Source: Vespa crabro
Lineage: Eukaryota > Arthropoda > Insecta > Hymenoptera > Vespidae
Length of the DNA: 64,000 bases
Direction: 5' to 3'
Assembly: GCF_910589235.1 (NCBI RefSeq)
Contig: NC_060956.1
Coordinates: 17,142,499-17,206,498 of the forward strand
Part shown: positions 51,465 through 63,306 of the stretch, piece after piece
Layout of the letters: each line of letters begins with the position of its first letter
Numbering within the stretch: the first letter of the stretch is position 1
The notes under the pieces: model-generated
What the model was told of the DNA's origin: nothing
The model's database searches: none
What the model saw: only the letters and a program-made list of their open reading frames with translations
Made by a program: the position numbers and the translations under genes

Positions 51465-51902
51465 GCGTGGGAGTCTGAACACGTCGAAGAGCGAGAAAAG
51501 AGCGTGGAGTGGCAATCCGAAAGAGATTTTATTAGGGTATTTGTAAGGACTGATGTGGTATCGTTTCTACGAATTTGTCCAATAACAGGAACAATTTATT
51601 TTCGTGTTCTTTTCAATAAGAGAATGGGCGTACATAACAATGAGCTCGAAATTCTACGAACCTTTTGGAATGTATTTGCGCCTGAAAATGTTTTAAGATA
51701 TCTATGGGATCAGTATAATTCTACGATGGTTTATGTTTCATTCAAAATTCAATTTTCATCGAGTATCCATCGACGATCCGATCGGTCTTCCATATTATCA
51801 TTTAATAATTTAATAGTTTGCTTTGGGAGGTTGTTTCATGATATCGTCTCAAACAGAAAATATCATTTCCAACAGGGTAAATCGAATATCCGTGAAAGAT
51901 AG
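51465..51902 (+). CDS. Unassigned open frame, doubtful
   Basis: An open frame of about 145 codons runs between in-frame stops. The first ATG is only near 51622, so an initiated product would be about 93 residues. Unlike most open frames here it is not simple repeat, and its residues are mixed (e.g. TGTIYFRVLFNKRMGVHNNE). There is no recognisable domain, no clear upstream splice acceptor and no promoter. It is the longest such frame in the window and is most likely a chance frame or a fragment of a decayed element. Confidence 0.1.
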   Translation, partial: AWESEHVEEREKSVEWQSERDFIRVFVRTDVVSFLRICPITGTIYFRVLFNKRMGVHNNELEILRTFWNVFAPENVLRYLWDQYNSTMVYVSFKIQFSSSIHRRSDRSSILSFNNLIVCFGRLFHDIVSNRKYHFQQGKSNIRER

Positions 51903-51906
51903 GTAA

Positions 51907-51907
<1 letters not shown>

Positions 51908-51953
<46 letters not shown>
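51908..51953. repeat. (GA)n array
   Basis: About 22 GA units. A second array of similar length lies at 52148-52187. Confidence 0.9.
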
Positions 51954-51956
<3 letters not shown>

Positions 51957-52145
51957 TACTAACTATCCTTTATCATTATTGTTTCTTCGTGAAACGAATG
52001 AGATCGTAAGAATCGCGATACGATTTTAAATTCATTCGACGGAAGGAATCTTCGTTGCAATTTGCGGATATATTTCGTGGTAGGGTTTCTAAAAGTTTCA
52101 TACGCCATTAAACCGAAGTGAAAAGGAAGATATAGTGATAAGAAC

Positions 52146-52194
<49 letters not shown>

Positions 52195-52576
52195 GAACAA
52201 AACAGCTCGCATTTATTCGGATCTCGAAGTAGCTTGAATTATTTCTTGAACATTCGAGGAAGGAAATAGCCAGCTTGCCAGAAGGAATTGTGTCCTTCTT
52301 TTTTTTTTAAAATGAAGATGATATTACGCGGTTGGTGCAATCGCATCAGACGCGTATCCTGTAGAAGCGTAGGATCTCACGAAGACATTGTACTCGGAAC
52401 GGTTTTTAGTTGGCTTCACCTATGTGCTTGATTGTGTGACCTAACTCCTTCCATTTTTGTGATGGCGTTCATACTCGACGAAAAGGAGCGCGCCAAGAAT
52501 AACATCGATCTTCTCTATTTTTTTTTTCTTGTATTGTCGTTCATTCTTCGCTGAGAACCATGTCTTTAAGAACAGG

Positions 52577-52583
52577 GAGAGAA

Positions 52584-52635
<52 letters not shown>
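52577..52635. repeat. (GA)n array
   Basis: GA run with GAAA interruptions. Confidence 0.9.
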
Positions 52636-52638
<3 letters not shown>

Positions 52639-52827
52639 ATTGAAGAAACAGGAAGACGATTGATCGAACAATAAATTCTCTGATTGCTACCATTCGAAAG
52701 AGAAATCTGAACGAAATGAATTCTTATCTACCGTACAGTAGAGATTTCATTTTATAATCATTGAATTTTTAACGAATAACGTATGTACCAAAGAAACAAT
52801 ATTTCATTTTGATATTATTTCTTTTTA

Positions 52828-52891
52828 TATGTCTTCTTTTTATATGTCTTTTTATATGTCTTCTTTTTATATGTCAAAGAATAAGAGAAAA

Positions 52892-52955
<64 letters not shown>
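52828..52955. repeat. TTTTTATATGTCTTC repeats then (GA)n
   Basis: Four copies of CTTTTTATATGTC (15- and 24-base spacing) precede a GA array (about 52902-52955). Confidence 0.85.
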
Positions 52956-52959
<4 letters not shown>

Positions 52960-53054
52960 GAGATTTGTTATGCACAAATATGTACTCGTACGTTACTCGA
53001 TCATGTTAGAAATAAATGGAGAAGGAAAATAAGTAAATATGTAAGTACTCACAT

Positions 53055-53093
53055 ACCTATATACCTATATACCTATATACGTATATAGGTATA
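53055..53093. repeat. TACCTATA repeats ending in a 26-bp palindrome
   Basis: Three tandem ATACCTAT units lead into a perfect palindrome at 53068-53093, centred on TATACGTATA with CCTATATAC / GTATATAGG arms. Confidence 0.85.
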
Positions 53094-53529
53094 GGACAAA
53101 TATAAGTAGGCAAGAACTTAGAAGGTAGTAACGTTCTTATATCGAGGGAAGATCGTAGAAGAGGATAGAGGGTAGAAAGAAGAGAGTGTGTCTTCGATCG
53201 CAATTACTCGCTTGTCCGAGCCCGCACAAGAAGAAGAGTAGGTGGAGTATAGTCTCCATGAAAGAATTCTACGAAAAGACTCCATCTACTTCTTCTCTAT
53301 CTCTCTTTCTCGTTTCTCGATCCCTCCTCAAGGTTTCCTCCACGTTTCATACGAAAGGTACTTCGTTCGAGAGTAAGTGAGCTAGTCGTCAGCGTTTTCA
53401 GACACTCAGACACTGTTACCACTCTTCTCTTCCTCTTCTTTCGTCAGATTCTTCTCTTCTTCCTTTCTGTCTTCTTTTACACTGTCTAACACGCACACAC
53501 ATATTATTTCTCTTTCTTTCTTTCTCTCT

Positions 53530-53537
<8 letters not shown>

Positions 53538-53572
<35 letters not shown>

Positions 53573-53698
53573 TCTCTCACTTCCGTTACTTCATCTCGTT
53601 CAAGCGGCAGCTTCGTCACCGCCTCCGCAATCTCTGGAAGGGCAAACAATAATGTACGAGAGGACGTATCTCTTTTGTACACTGCTTCGTATTTTACC

Positions 53699-53750
<52 letters not shown>
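53538..53750. repeat. Opposed (TC)n and (GA)n arrays
   Basis: TC at about 53538-53570 and GA at about 53700-53750, 130 bases apart. A second, weaker case of complementary arrays facing each other. Confidence 0.8.
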
Positions 53751-54364
53751 TGGACAGACAGGGAATGATAGGACTCTGACCGAACTCTCAAACGTTCTAC
53801 GTTCGTACAGAAATTTATAATAGTCAAAGATACCTTGTTTCTATTCATAATGAAGTCATCTGTTAACATAACGAAAGATTCTCCAATGAACGTTTACATG
53901 TAATAATGATAACGAATACGAGAATGATGGTTTTTAAACGTGTTCAAACACATAATCGCGTACGCAAATATTCGTATAATTTCAATAATTTTCCGTATAT
54001 CGTATTGACATAGTATAATATTCTTTATATTATTAAATAAATACTTTTAATTAAATTAAGGGAGAAAACGTTTGGTTTTAAAAAAGTTAAATATTGTTTA
54101 AATTATTTAAATTGTTATATTGTTTAAATTTTTATAAATTTTTATTGTTCCTTTTAGAGAAATACAATATTCATTCGCATCGTCTTGTTGCGTTCTCGCG
54201 TTAATAGAAGGAATTCATATTTATTAAACACGGAACGTCATTTGTCGTGACCAGTTCTTCGATCCGCCATTTAGTGAAAGTGCAAAGTTCTATAGTTTAA
54301 ATGTGCCTCGACGTTAATCGTCTTCGTTAACGGGAGCTTTAAGAATTTTCCGGTGCTCGTGAAC

Positions 54365-54595
54365 AGTTTTTACTACTACTATTATTACTACTGCTACATA
54401 CTGTTATCAGGACTACTACTATGACTACTACTACTACTATCTACTATATTACGACTACTACTACGACTACTACTACTACCTACTATATTACGACTGCTAC
54501 ACGATTATTACTACTACTAATACCTACTATACTACGACTACGACTACGACTACTACTACTACTATTACTACTATTACTACTACTATTGTATTCTC
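54365..54595. repeat. (TAC)n satellite with higher-order units
   Basis: Imperfect TAC triplets carry a marker, CTACTATAYTACGACT, at 54441, 54480 and 54524, giving units of about 39 and 44 bases. The plus frame reads poly-Thr and is not a gene. Confidence 0.85.
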
Positions 54596-55356
54596 TGAGA
54601 TATCGAGCTAGGAACAGAGGTAAAAGGACATTTCGCTTTTGGCAAGTTGCTACGAATTACAGCGCGTGAGGAAGTTGACGCGACCGATTTAATTCGGTGT
54701 CTAGCGAGGAAACGAAGTTTGAAGTTCACCGTTAGTTCCGGACGAAAATTTGCTTCTCCGTATTTTCCCTCATTAAAGGTGCACAATTTGTGACATTTTT
54801 GGCAATACAAAACGCTTGAGTTAATTCGAAACGACGAATAGTTTAATATCAATCTTTTTTATTTTCATAGTATAAAAACGTAGGTACCATAGTTATTTTA
54901 TCGATGTTGAAATGATCATACGGTTCACGTAAGAAAATCTATCATTGACAAAACAAAAACGTAAGATAATCCGATATAAGATTTTTTAATTAAAACAGAA
55001 ATTGAAATTGAAATTTTCTAGATAATAATCGTTCGGTAAATCGATTTCGACTTTTTGGAATGGTCAAAAATTGGACAACGAATGGAACCGATTTTGGAGC
55101 AACATAACGGACTTGGTTGAAAAAAATGATAAGATCCTTTATGGTGCCTTCGTTACTTCCTCGAACAGAAGTCCTTTGTGAGAGAAATAAAGCTCGACTT
55201 GATTCGCGCTCGAACACGTTTCCGCATCACAGCGCAACGAAACGGTAATGGTCGCTTCTCTTTTCTATCTTTTTTTTACTCTATTCTTTATTTCTTCTAC
55301 CTTCGTCTACTTCATCTTTCTACTGCTTTCACGTCTTTTGCCTTTCTGTCTGTCTA

Positions 55357-55366
<10 letters not shown>

Positions 55367-55420
<54 letters not shown>
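55367..55420. repeat. (TC)n array
   Basis: About 25 TC units, preceded by CTGTCTGTCTAT tetramers. Confidence 0.9.
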
Positions 55421-55421
<1 letters not shown>

Positions 55422-56422
55422 TTTTTCTCATAGTATCAACAGTCATGAAACCTAGGTGGGATCGTTTTTCTTTGAACAAAGGCTTTCGAGATCCGAGAAA
55501 ATTTCTTTCCCGAATTTTCCGGCACAGAAATTATTCATCGAGCTTTGCATCTCGTCTTCTTCAGCCGAAAAGCCTCTCCAAGTTCTTTAATTTAAAATCC
55601 GTAGAGAATGATTTTTACGTGATGCCAACTTTGATTTGTTTTAAAGCCATTTACTCTATTATGATATATAGATATTATTATTTGAAGAAAATTAAAACTC
55701 AACGATATTCTTTTTTTTTTCAAAATATTAAAATGCCAGAGGCAAATTTTTATTAACCTAACTATATGTCATTTCAAATGAATTTCTTGTATTATATTAA
55801 TCTAACCGTTTTATCGTTTCAAATGGGTATCTAATTTTCCATAGGTATCCTAAAGTCTGTCCTTTTAACTTTAAGAAAAAGATAAGCCTATCTTACAGTA
55901 TTTTTATTATAATCTGTTCTTCGACAGAGAATGAACTTGTCGAACGTAGGAGAAAGAATAGTACGATATATCATTTTGTTTAACCATTTCACTTTTGAGA
56001 CATTATCCTGAACGATTTTATATTCTTCATCCCGGACTTAGAATAAATATCCGTCACGCATCGGGGAAACTTTTTTCATCGGGGTACTTCCTGCGACCGT
56101 TCGATCCTGAATACGAGATGACGTTACTTTAAAACTTGTCTAATATCAACCACCCTTTTTCTCTCTCTCTCTCTTTCTCTCTCACGCGCGAGGGTTTTCC
56201 TTGTCCCCTATTGGCTATAATAAATCTGTCTCTCAGCTTTCTCATTTCCTTTGTCGTAACGCGTAAGCATTTCGTTTATTCGTTCCTTCGAACGTCGTGG
56301 AATATAAACGAAGATGTTAAGCGACCACGAGTCTCATAAAGTTTCATACGGATACCATTTGCTTTTCAAACTTTTTACCAACTGAAAAAGTTCTTTCACG
56401 GGGCGCGAGAGGAGTGAGGAGA

Positions 56423-56438
56423 GGGAGGGGGGGGTGGG
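56423..56438 (+). other. G-quadruplex motif
   Basis: GGG-A-GGGGGGGG-T-GGG allows four G3 runs with loops of 1-2 bases, and more G-rich sequence lies upstream (56400-56420). Such G density is exceptional in this AT-rich window. Confidence 0.6.
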
Positions 56439-57026
56439 ACGCGAATAACCCTTCTTTTCCCACTCGCAGCTGAATTGGAAGTTGAGCTTTTGAATTCAAC
56501 TAGCTAATTGCATCGTGTTCGAATGAATTTTTGTTTAATCCTCCGTTAAGGATAAACTTCATTTCCGTTGGAAAACAAGACGAAATCGAGGCTACCTTCT
56601 CTCTCTTTTTTGTCTTTTTTTTTCTTTTTTTTCTTTCACTTTTTTTTTTTTTTTTTTTTTTATTTCTTTAACTATTTCTCATTTCTCTCTTTTGACGTGA
56701 TATTCGTGCGTCAATTCGGTACTTGACCAAACGAACGATACGTCGAACAAAATCGAACGAAATTGGAATTTATTGGTGACTGATTGCTCGTAACGGAAAA
56801 CCTACCGAAACAAGCTGCCACTGATCCGGCTGAATGTTCTCGAAGAAGATTTATCGAGTTATCGTTAAAGTGAACGAAAAACGTATCGTCTAGATTTGTA
56901 GAAGAAAAGAGATATAAAATTTTTATTGCTAGGATTTTTATATCGCCTCTTGTATTGTATCGTTGAGGTTCGACCATTTTCTTTTCTCTGGTGAAACTAT
57001 CTTCAACGAAGCTTCGTAAATAGCTA

Positions 57027-57029
<3 letters not shown>

Positions 57030-57066
<37 letters not shown>

Positions 57067-57091
57067 TATAGATAGATAGATGGATAGAAAT

Positions 57092-57124
<33 letters not shown>

Positions 57125-57170
57125 AATATAGATAGATAGATAGATAGAAAGATAGATAAATAGATCGATA
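57030..57170. repeat. (TA)n followed by (GATA)n with GAAATATA variants
   Basis: TA units (to about 57064) lead into GATA tetramers (57069-57164). The interruption ATAGAAATATAGATAG occurs twice about 36 bases apart, indicating a higher-order unit. Confidence 0.9.
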
Positions 57171-58149
57171 GATCAAGCCATGAAGATTTAAAGAAGTACT
57201 CGTTGTGAGGGGCCTGGAATCAACTCGATGCGACGAACTGACCGAGTTACGTTATTTCTGCGGACCGGATGATGTACATCCTCGAAGCTCGCAGCTTAAA
57301 CTCTCGTTTCGCTAATGGAGAAGGATATAGAGAGAAAGAGAGAGGAGAGAGAGAGAGAGAGAGAGAAAGAAGGAGCATTGTTTGCAACAGTGATAGTGCC
57401 GTTGCAACGTGACGGTACGTCAGACCACGTAAATTTTGGACGCGCATAGTACCCAAGGGATTCTTATTTATGGTACCTTTCCAAAGGGAATGAGGTAGTT
57501 AGCGGAAAGTGCCTTTAAGTTTAAACGTTTCGAGCGAGAAAGAAATATATATATGTACATATATATATATATGTATATGTATACATAGTATATACAAGGG
57601 TGTAGGATGAACGAAGGAAATGACTATCCTGAGAATTGAAAATCGAGAATTGAATAACGTGAAACTCATGACGTCATTCTGCTAATGGAAAAGATATCTA
57701 TAGAAAAGTAGACAAGCAGAGAAGCAAATGCGGTTGGTAAAAGGTCAAACTATAATTAGATAGACCGATCGGTATAATCCGATCATAGAACAAACTCGAT
57801 ATTCTCCGATGTCCGAGCAAACATTGATCGGTGGTATCCTATATTTCGCTGTGTTCGTTATAACTTTCGATCGGACTATACTGCTGACGGGTTACAGGAT
57901 GTACCATAAATTGGATTTGATTCTCGATTTGCCATGAAGTGTCCATATAGTGATTCATGTTTAGTGCATTTCCTGTGTATCAACGTGCATCTACTTCAAT
58001 AGTTTTTCATTTATCCTTTTTCTTGTCTTTTAAATAATGATTTTTCTCAATAAATAAAAATTTACGACAAGATGACCCATAATAAAATATTTAAGTCTTG
58101 ACCTGTCGACTTTTTTTTTTTCATTCTCGGAGGTCATCCTCTTCCTCTA

Positions 58150-58183
58150 AGAGAGAAAGAGATAGAGAGAGAGAGAGAGCGAC

Positions 58184-58235
<52 letters not shown>

Positions 58236-58347
58236 GTGGTGTGAAGGAAACAGAAGAGAAGAAAAGAGAAAAGTGAACGAGTAGAAGTCAGTCGACTGTG
58301 CTGAGTAAATACGATGGAGGAGCTTCTTTCTACACGTTATGCATCCT

Positions 58348-58403
<56 letters not shown>

Positions 58404-58556
58404 CTCTCTTTGTATATGTACATATGTGTGTGTCTCCGACATCCAGAAAGCGAATGCTTCAAATTGAGGAAATGTCTCGAGGAGGAAATGACCTGCCCGT
58501 GTAATTTCGTGGAAGACGCATCGTACTGTACACCGATGTCGAAAATCCTCTTCGCA

Positions 58557-58634
<78 letters not shown>

Positions 58635-58644
58635 AGAGAAAGAG
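58150..58644. repeat. Alternating (GA)n - (TC)n(TCTA)n - (GA)n cluster
   Basis: GA arrays at 58150-58233 and 58557-58644 flank a TC/TCTA array at 58353-58404. The middle array is complementary to both outer ones. All long frames here are repeat-derived. Confidence 0.85.
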
Positions 58645-59172
58645 GTCGACAGAGACGATGTTCAGGGCGGTGCCATCGTCCCCGAAAACGTGAAGATCCT
58701 TCGTGTTTGTCTCCACCTTCCTCATCCCTTCTCCTTGCTGCTCTCTTTCTACCAAGTTTCGTTTCGTTCCTCTTAGACAACCCGGCGCCTCCGATCTTCT
58801 TTGTATCTACTTGGTGGACGTTCACCATTACAAATCCACTGAAGAAAAACGTGTAGATATGTCAGTGTATGTGTATGTGTGTGTATGTGGTTGTGTGTGT
58901 AGGTATATATACTTACGTCTGTTCGCTTTGGACAAATCTTCTTCGATTTTCACTATCCAACATGTTAACGTAAAAGTAGACATCGAGAGTGCAATGGGTA
59001 AATATTTTGTTAGCAAATTTGTAATCTTTGCACAGAACCGTCTTTGTAATTCAAAGAGTAAATATGCATATATACATGTAGAACGTAATAGAATCGTTTG
59101 ATTTATTGTATCTGCCTTTAATTTTATTATCGAGTTCCAACGTTATTGTTATAATATTCTTAAGCGTTCTTA

Positions 59173-59173
<1 letters not shown>

Positions 59174-59209
<36 letters not shown>

Positions 59210-59280
59210 GTTATTGTTATTGTTATTGTTATTGTTATTGTTATTGTTATTGTTATTGTTATTATTATTATTATTATTAC
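59174..59280. repeat. Sandwich array (TTA)n-(TTATTG)n-(TTA)n
   Basis: About a dozen TTA triplets, then about nine TTATTG hexamers, then about six TTA triplets. A plus frame reads poly-Leu across it, which is not a gene. Confidence 0.9.
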
Positions 59281-60045
59281 ATTATCGAAAATATTGTCTG
59301 CTTGAAAAGTATAATACAATACCGATTACTAACGATTTGAATTGTCTCTTATTTCGCAAAGTTATCACGAGCGATATTAAAGTCACGTTTATTTCATGGC
59401 TCTTTTCCTTTCCTCTCTTTGCCTCTATCTCTCTCTTTCTTTTTGTCTGTTTCTTTCTCCTTTTCCTTTTCTCTTTGTTCCATCGCTTTCCTTTACGGCA
59501 AAACTCTTTTTCTCCATATAGATATGCAAAGAATCTCGATCACAGTGCAAGTGCACGAGATGAACTCAGATAGTTTTATTTCGTTTTCTTTTATAAAATA
59601 CCGGCCTACGAAGGAGATACGACTTTGGAGCTTCGGATCGTTATTCACGTTGTCATAAGAAAAGTAAGAACGTGCTAAAATATACAGCCCTTAGGTAATG
59701 GAACTTCGTTCGGTACGTCCTGCAAAAGTACAGGGGACGGATAGTCGTGCTAAGGTAAAAAGGGAATTATGCAAAAAGGGAATGAGCTAATGAGAGGAAT
59801 ATTGCAAGGAGTAGAAAAACATAGGTCAATTTTGTCCTGTCTATTATGTAACGCAAGTTAATTTCACGTAGAAATTTTCTCGTTCCGTCGTTTCCTTTTC
59901 CTTTTTCGTCATTTACTTCTGACACCAGGACATCTTCCTCGCGTAAGATTTCATTTATAAATATATCGCGTATATTTTATCTTTGTGCTTTATATTTTAT
60001 CGACATGGTAAAGTTTATCTCGTTGTAAAAACAGAAAAAAATATA

Positions 60046-60068
60046 GAGATAGATAGATAGGTAGGTAG

Positions 60069-60121
<53 letters not shown>
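60046..60121. repeat. Compound (GATA)-(GGTA)-(GA)n array
   Basis: GATA units pass through GGTA units into about 25 GA units. Confidence 0.9.
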
Positions 60122-60125
<4 letters not shown>

Positions 60126-61228
60126 TAGAAAGAGAGAGAAAATTTCAATGATAACGATTTACGTTATTTCATTAAAAGCTCTCGTATATACATAGGTGCG
60201 TATATGGGAATTATTCGAATTTTCAAATTTGTTCGTTCTTCTTGCGAAAATACGATGACATCGTTTCGACGGAACGAAATTCGATGTCTCTTCGATGCGT
60301 TTGCATAAATATTTAAATCACGTAACTCGCTCGCAAACCAACCAACCTTTTCCACGCTTGGGATCGCCAGCAAACGAGATTCTTTTTAACGTTATTACAA
60401 ACACATGCCAGCGCATAATTCACTTCTGTCTCTCGACTTGTAATAATCCAGGATTAGTTCTTTGGTTTTTATAACTTCACGTATGCAAGTATAGATATAA
60501 TATTTAAACATGGGTTCATATATGGTATCATACATATAAATGACTGATGTAAGGTCTCAGATTCATGTTACCAGCTTATATATGTACTTGTCTACGTAAA
60601 AGTACGTAATATCTTATAGGGATTATGTCGTTTGAAGGGCTTAGGGAAAATGAGCGACAGTTTTCTACGATTTCGCTATAGGATATTCATCAAAGGAAAT
60701 AAGTTTTTCTATGAACTTATATTTATGGTTTCTTCTTTCTACAAAACGGAAAACCTGTAGCAGGCTCAAAAGTTAATATCTTTCTTTCTGTTGTGGTTGC
60801 CACGGTTTCTTTGAAAAAAAAAAGAAAACAAAAAAAGAAAGAAAAAAGAAAAAATTATAGCAAATAAAAGAAAAATGAAAATAACAGAAAATTCTTCTTT
60901 ATCATCAATATCGAAGAATTCTCTACTCATTTTCCTTTCCTCTTTTCTTATCTTTTCTTTTCTTATCTTTTCTTTTCTTTTTTACGCTTCGATCAGTCAA
61001 TGCAAGCAAGTAGAACGTAATATTAATCAAGGTTCGATAGTATATTTGCTCGTCTCGGAACATAGGAAAAGCGTTTCAGGCTACGACACAAGTTACATGC
61101 TAATCGAACAGAAAGCAGCTTCGATGGATGAAAGATGAAGTTCCTATTGCGTGGAGTCCCTTGTGATACATTGATTCAAACGTTAGTCCTTTGACTACGA
61201 AATTCTATTACCTTCTCTCACATATCTA

Positions 61229-61229
<1 letters not shown>

Positions 61230-61287
<58 letters not shown>
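61230..61287. repeat. (TA)n microsatellite
   Basis: About 29 TA units, the longest pure TA run in the window. Confidence 0.9.
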
Positions 61288-61289
<2 letters not shown>

Positions 61290-62849
61290 AATAGACATGT
61301 ATATCCAATAAATTTTTTTCGAAACAATGCTTTTATTATTTTACTAAATTGATATAACATTGAAAATATTATATATTGCGACATGTCATATAGCAATCAA
61401 CTGGATATGAATAAACGACGTGTCCGTTTGACATGTAACAACGATTACAACGATGTGTTTTTTTGTTCCTTTTATTTATTTATTTATTTTTTTTTTTTAT
61501 TTTATTAAAATTCATCGTAGCCAAAGGGTTAAAGCATGGCATTAAGAACGTAAGAATTGGCATAAGCAATTCTATATAGAACATTCGGGTTATTAGTCCA
61601 TACGTTTAAATAGAACGATGAAAGTGGACTCGTGGCTTACCATCAGTTATACAAAAACTTCTTTCGATCGACCAAAAGAGATATGACCGCCAATTAATTC
61701 TACGAGTTTGTGTATTATATACGATATATTGTATATAACGTATGTATTGACGTTATGAACTTTTACAAAAGATATAACGAAGCGTTCGTTTATATTTCGT
61801 CTCGTTTGACATTTTAACGATCGTCCGAACAAAAAAAAGGACAAAAAAAACCGATTTTAAAAATATTGGAAAATATTGATTTTCGTATCGTTCAACGTTT
61901 CTTGACACGAACGATGTAACTTATTCGCATATTAAACAGCGATATAATTTGTAAATTTAAGAAATGTCTCTGGTACAATTACTAATGACAAATGAGGTTC
62001 GTTTGCGGTAAAGGATGATAAGAGGAACTATTCGCGGGCAGTGAACTTATTCTCGAAAAAGAAGAGGAAAAGAAGAAGAAAAGAGAAAGAGTTCCCAGCT
62101 CTTTTGGTACTAGGAATGACGCATACACCAATGTCGCCTAATGGCCTGCATATATCAGGACGCAAAGCTCTAGCTTACGCGTTCTACCTAGTACTTTTTC
62201 ATTGCCTCTCCGCCCTCTGCTCTTTTCTCTTTTTTTTCTTTTTCATCTTCGCGCCAGCGTTGTCTTCGAGGACCTCAGCACGTCGCATGGCATAGAAGGA
62301 AGAGAAGGAAGATCCTCGCGAAAGAAATCCTACGAGATATTCCGCCACTTTGTTTCTATGATAGTAAGAAATTACCACGTCTTGCTGTATCTCTATGTCT
62401 TCCTTTTCTACTTTTATATATGTGTTATACATAAAAAACGTAAAACTGACATATATTATTGAATAACATACGTATTTAACTGCGTTATCTCGTTATCCTT
62501 GAAATACAAAGAAAAAGATTTGAATTATTCTTATCTCGTCAGTTTGTTCCGTATTTCTTAGGGCATGTCAAATGGCGAATGGTTGCTCTTTAAAAATATC
62601 GAATCGAAATGAAAGGTTCGTTAAATTTCATAAGAAAAGGACGACATATAATGACTTCTTTAAAAAATCGTGTTAGATAAGACCTATTAAAAGTCTTACG
62701 GCATCGTATGAACGTGGAAAGATAACAAGAGTTCGTTGTAATTTTTATGAGAATCAAAAGCAGAAAAGGTGAAAGGGGTTGGATCGTTAGTTATATATGT
62801 ATAAATGAGAACGAACGGTCGAATAGTCGAGAGGTGGTAACAAAGAGGC

Positions 62850-63105
62850 AGGCTATGTTAGGCCAGTGATTCCCTCGTTTACGACTTCGTCGCGTATTTC
62901 CAACGCGTATTTTAAGCGGGTTACAAAGAGGTGTCCGCCCGGAGAGTGCATATTTCAACTTGTTTCCTGGTTTCGTTATGACAGCCTGAGTAATAGCGAC
63001 AGAAGAGGGAAACGGCCTCCTATACCAGGGACGCAATAATAAAGGCGGTCGAGGCATTTCTCTCGACAATAAAGAGCTGTCATGCAAAATTTCCTCGCAT
63101 ATTTT
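62850..63105. promoter_or_regulatory. GC-richer island with paired TGACAG sites, candidate enhancer
   Basis: About 250 bases without simple repeats. It contains TGACAG at 62979-62984 and its reverse complement CTGTCA at 63077-63082, the core recognised by TALE homeodomain factors (Meis/Homothorax, TGIF). AATAATAAAG and ATGCAAAAT, plausible homeodomain/POU-like sites, lie between or next to them. The minus-strand open frame across it (98 codons) has no splice context. Function is inferred from motifs only. Confidence 0.3.
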
Positions 63106-63256
63106 TCTATAATACTATCCCGTTGTCCGACGTTCTTCCTCCTTCGATGGTATTACCAACGGTACATGCCAGCCACACTCTCGTGAGATTCCATGAAATT
63201 AATCCTCAGAGGAAGAGTACGCCTACTAGCTACGAGAGCTACTAGAACCGAGAGAA

Positions 63257-63267
<11 letters not shown>

Positions 63268-63304
<37 letters not shown>
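63268..63304. repeat. (GA)n array
   Basis: About 18 GA units after impure GAAAGAGA. Confidence 0.9.

Positions 63305-63306
<2 letters not shown>

Noticed and set aside
54583..54852. 89-residue minus frame with Cys-x2-Cys (YCQKCHKLC)
   Set aside because: A single short Cys motif, no second metal-binding pair and no splice sites. Judged chance.
55178..55756. 192-residue plus-strand open frame
   Set aside because: Contains a long S-L stretch from the TC array at 55367-55420. The non-repeat tail has no recognisable domain.
58314..58856. 180-residue plus-strand open frame (and overlapping minus frames)
   Set aside because: Dominated by S-L and R-E repeats from the TC and GA arrays. Several frames are open at once, as expected of dinucleotide repeats lacking stops.
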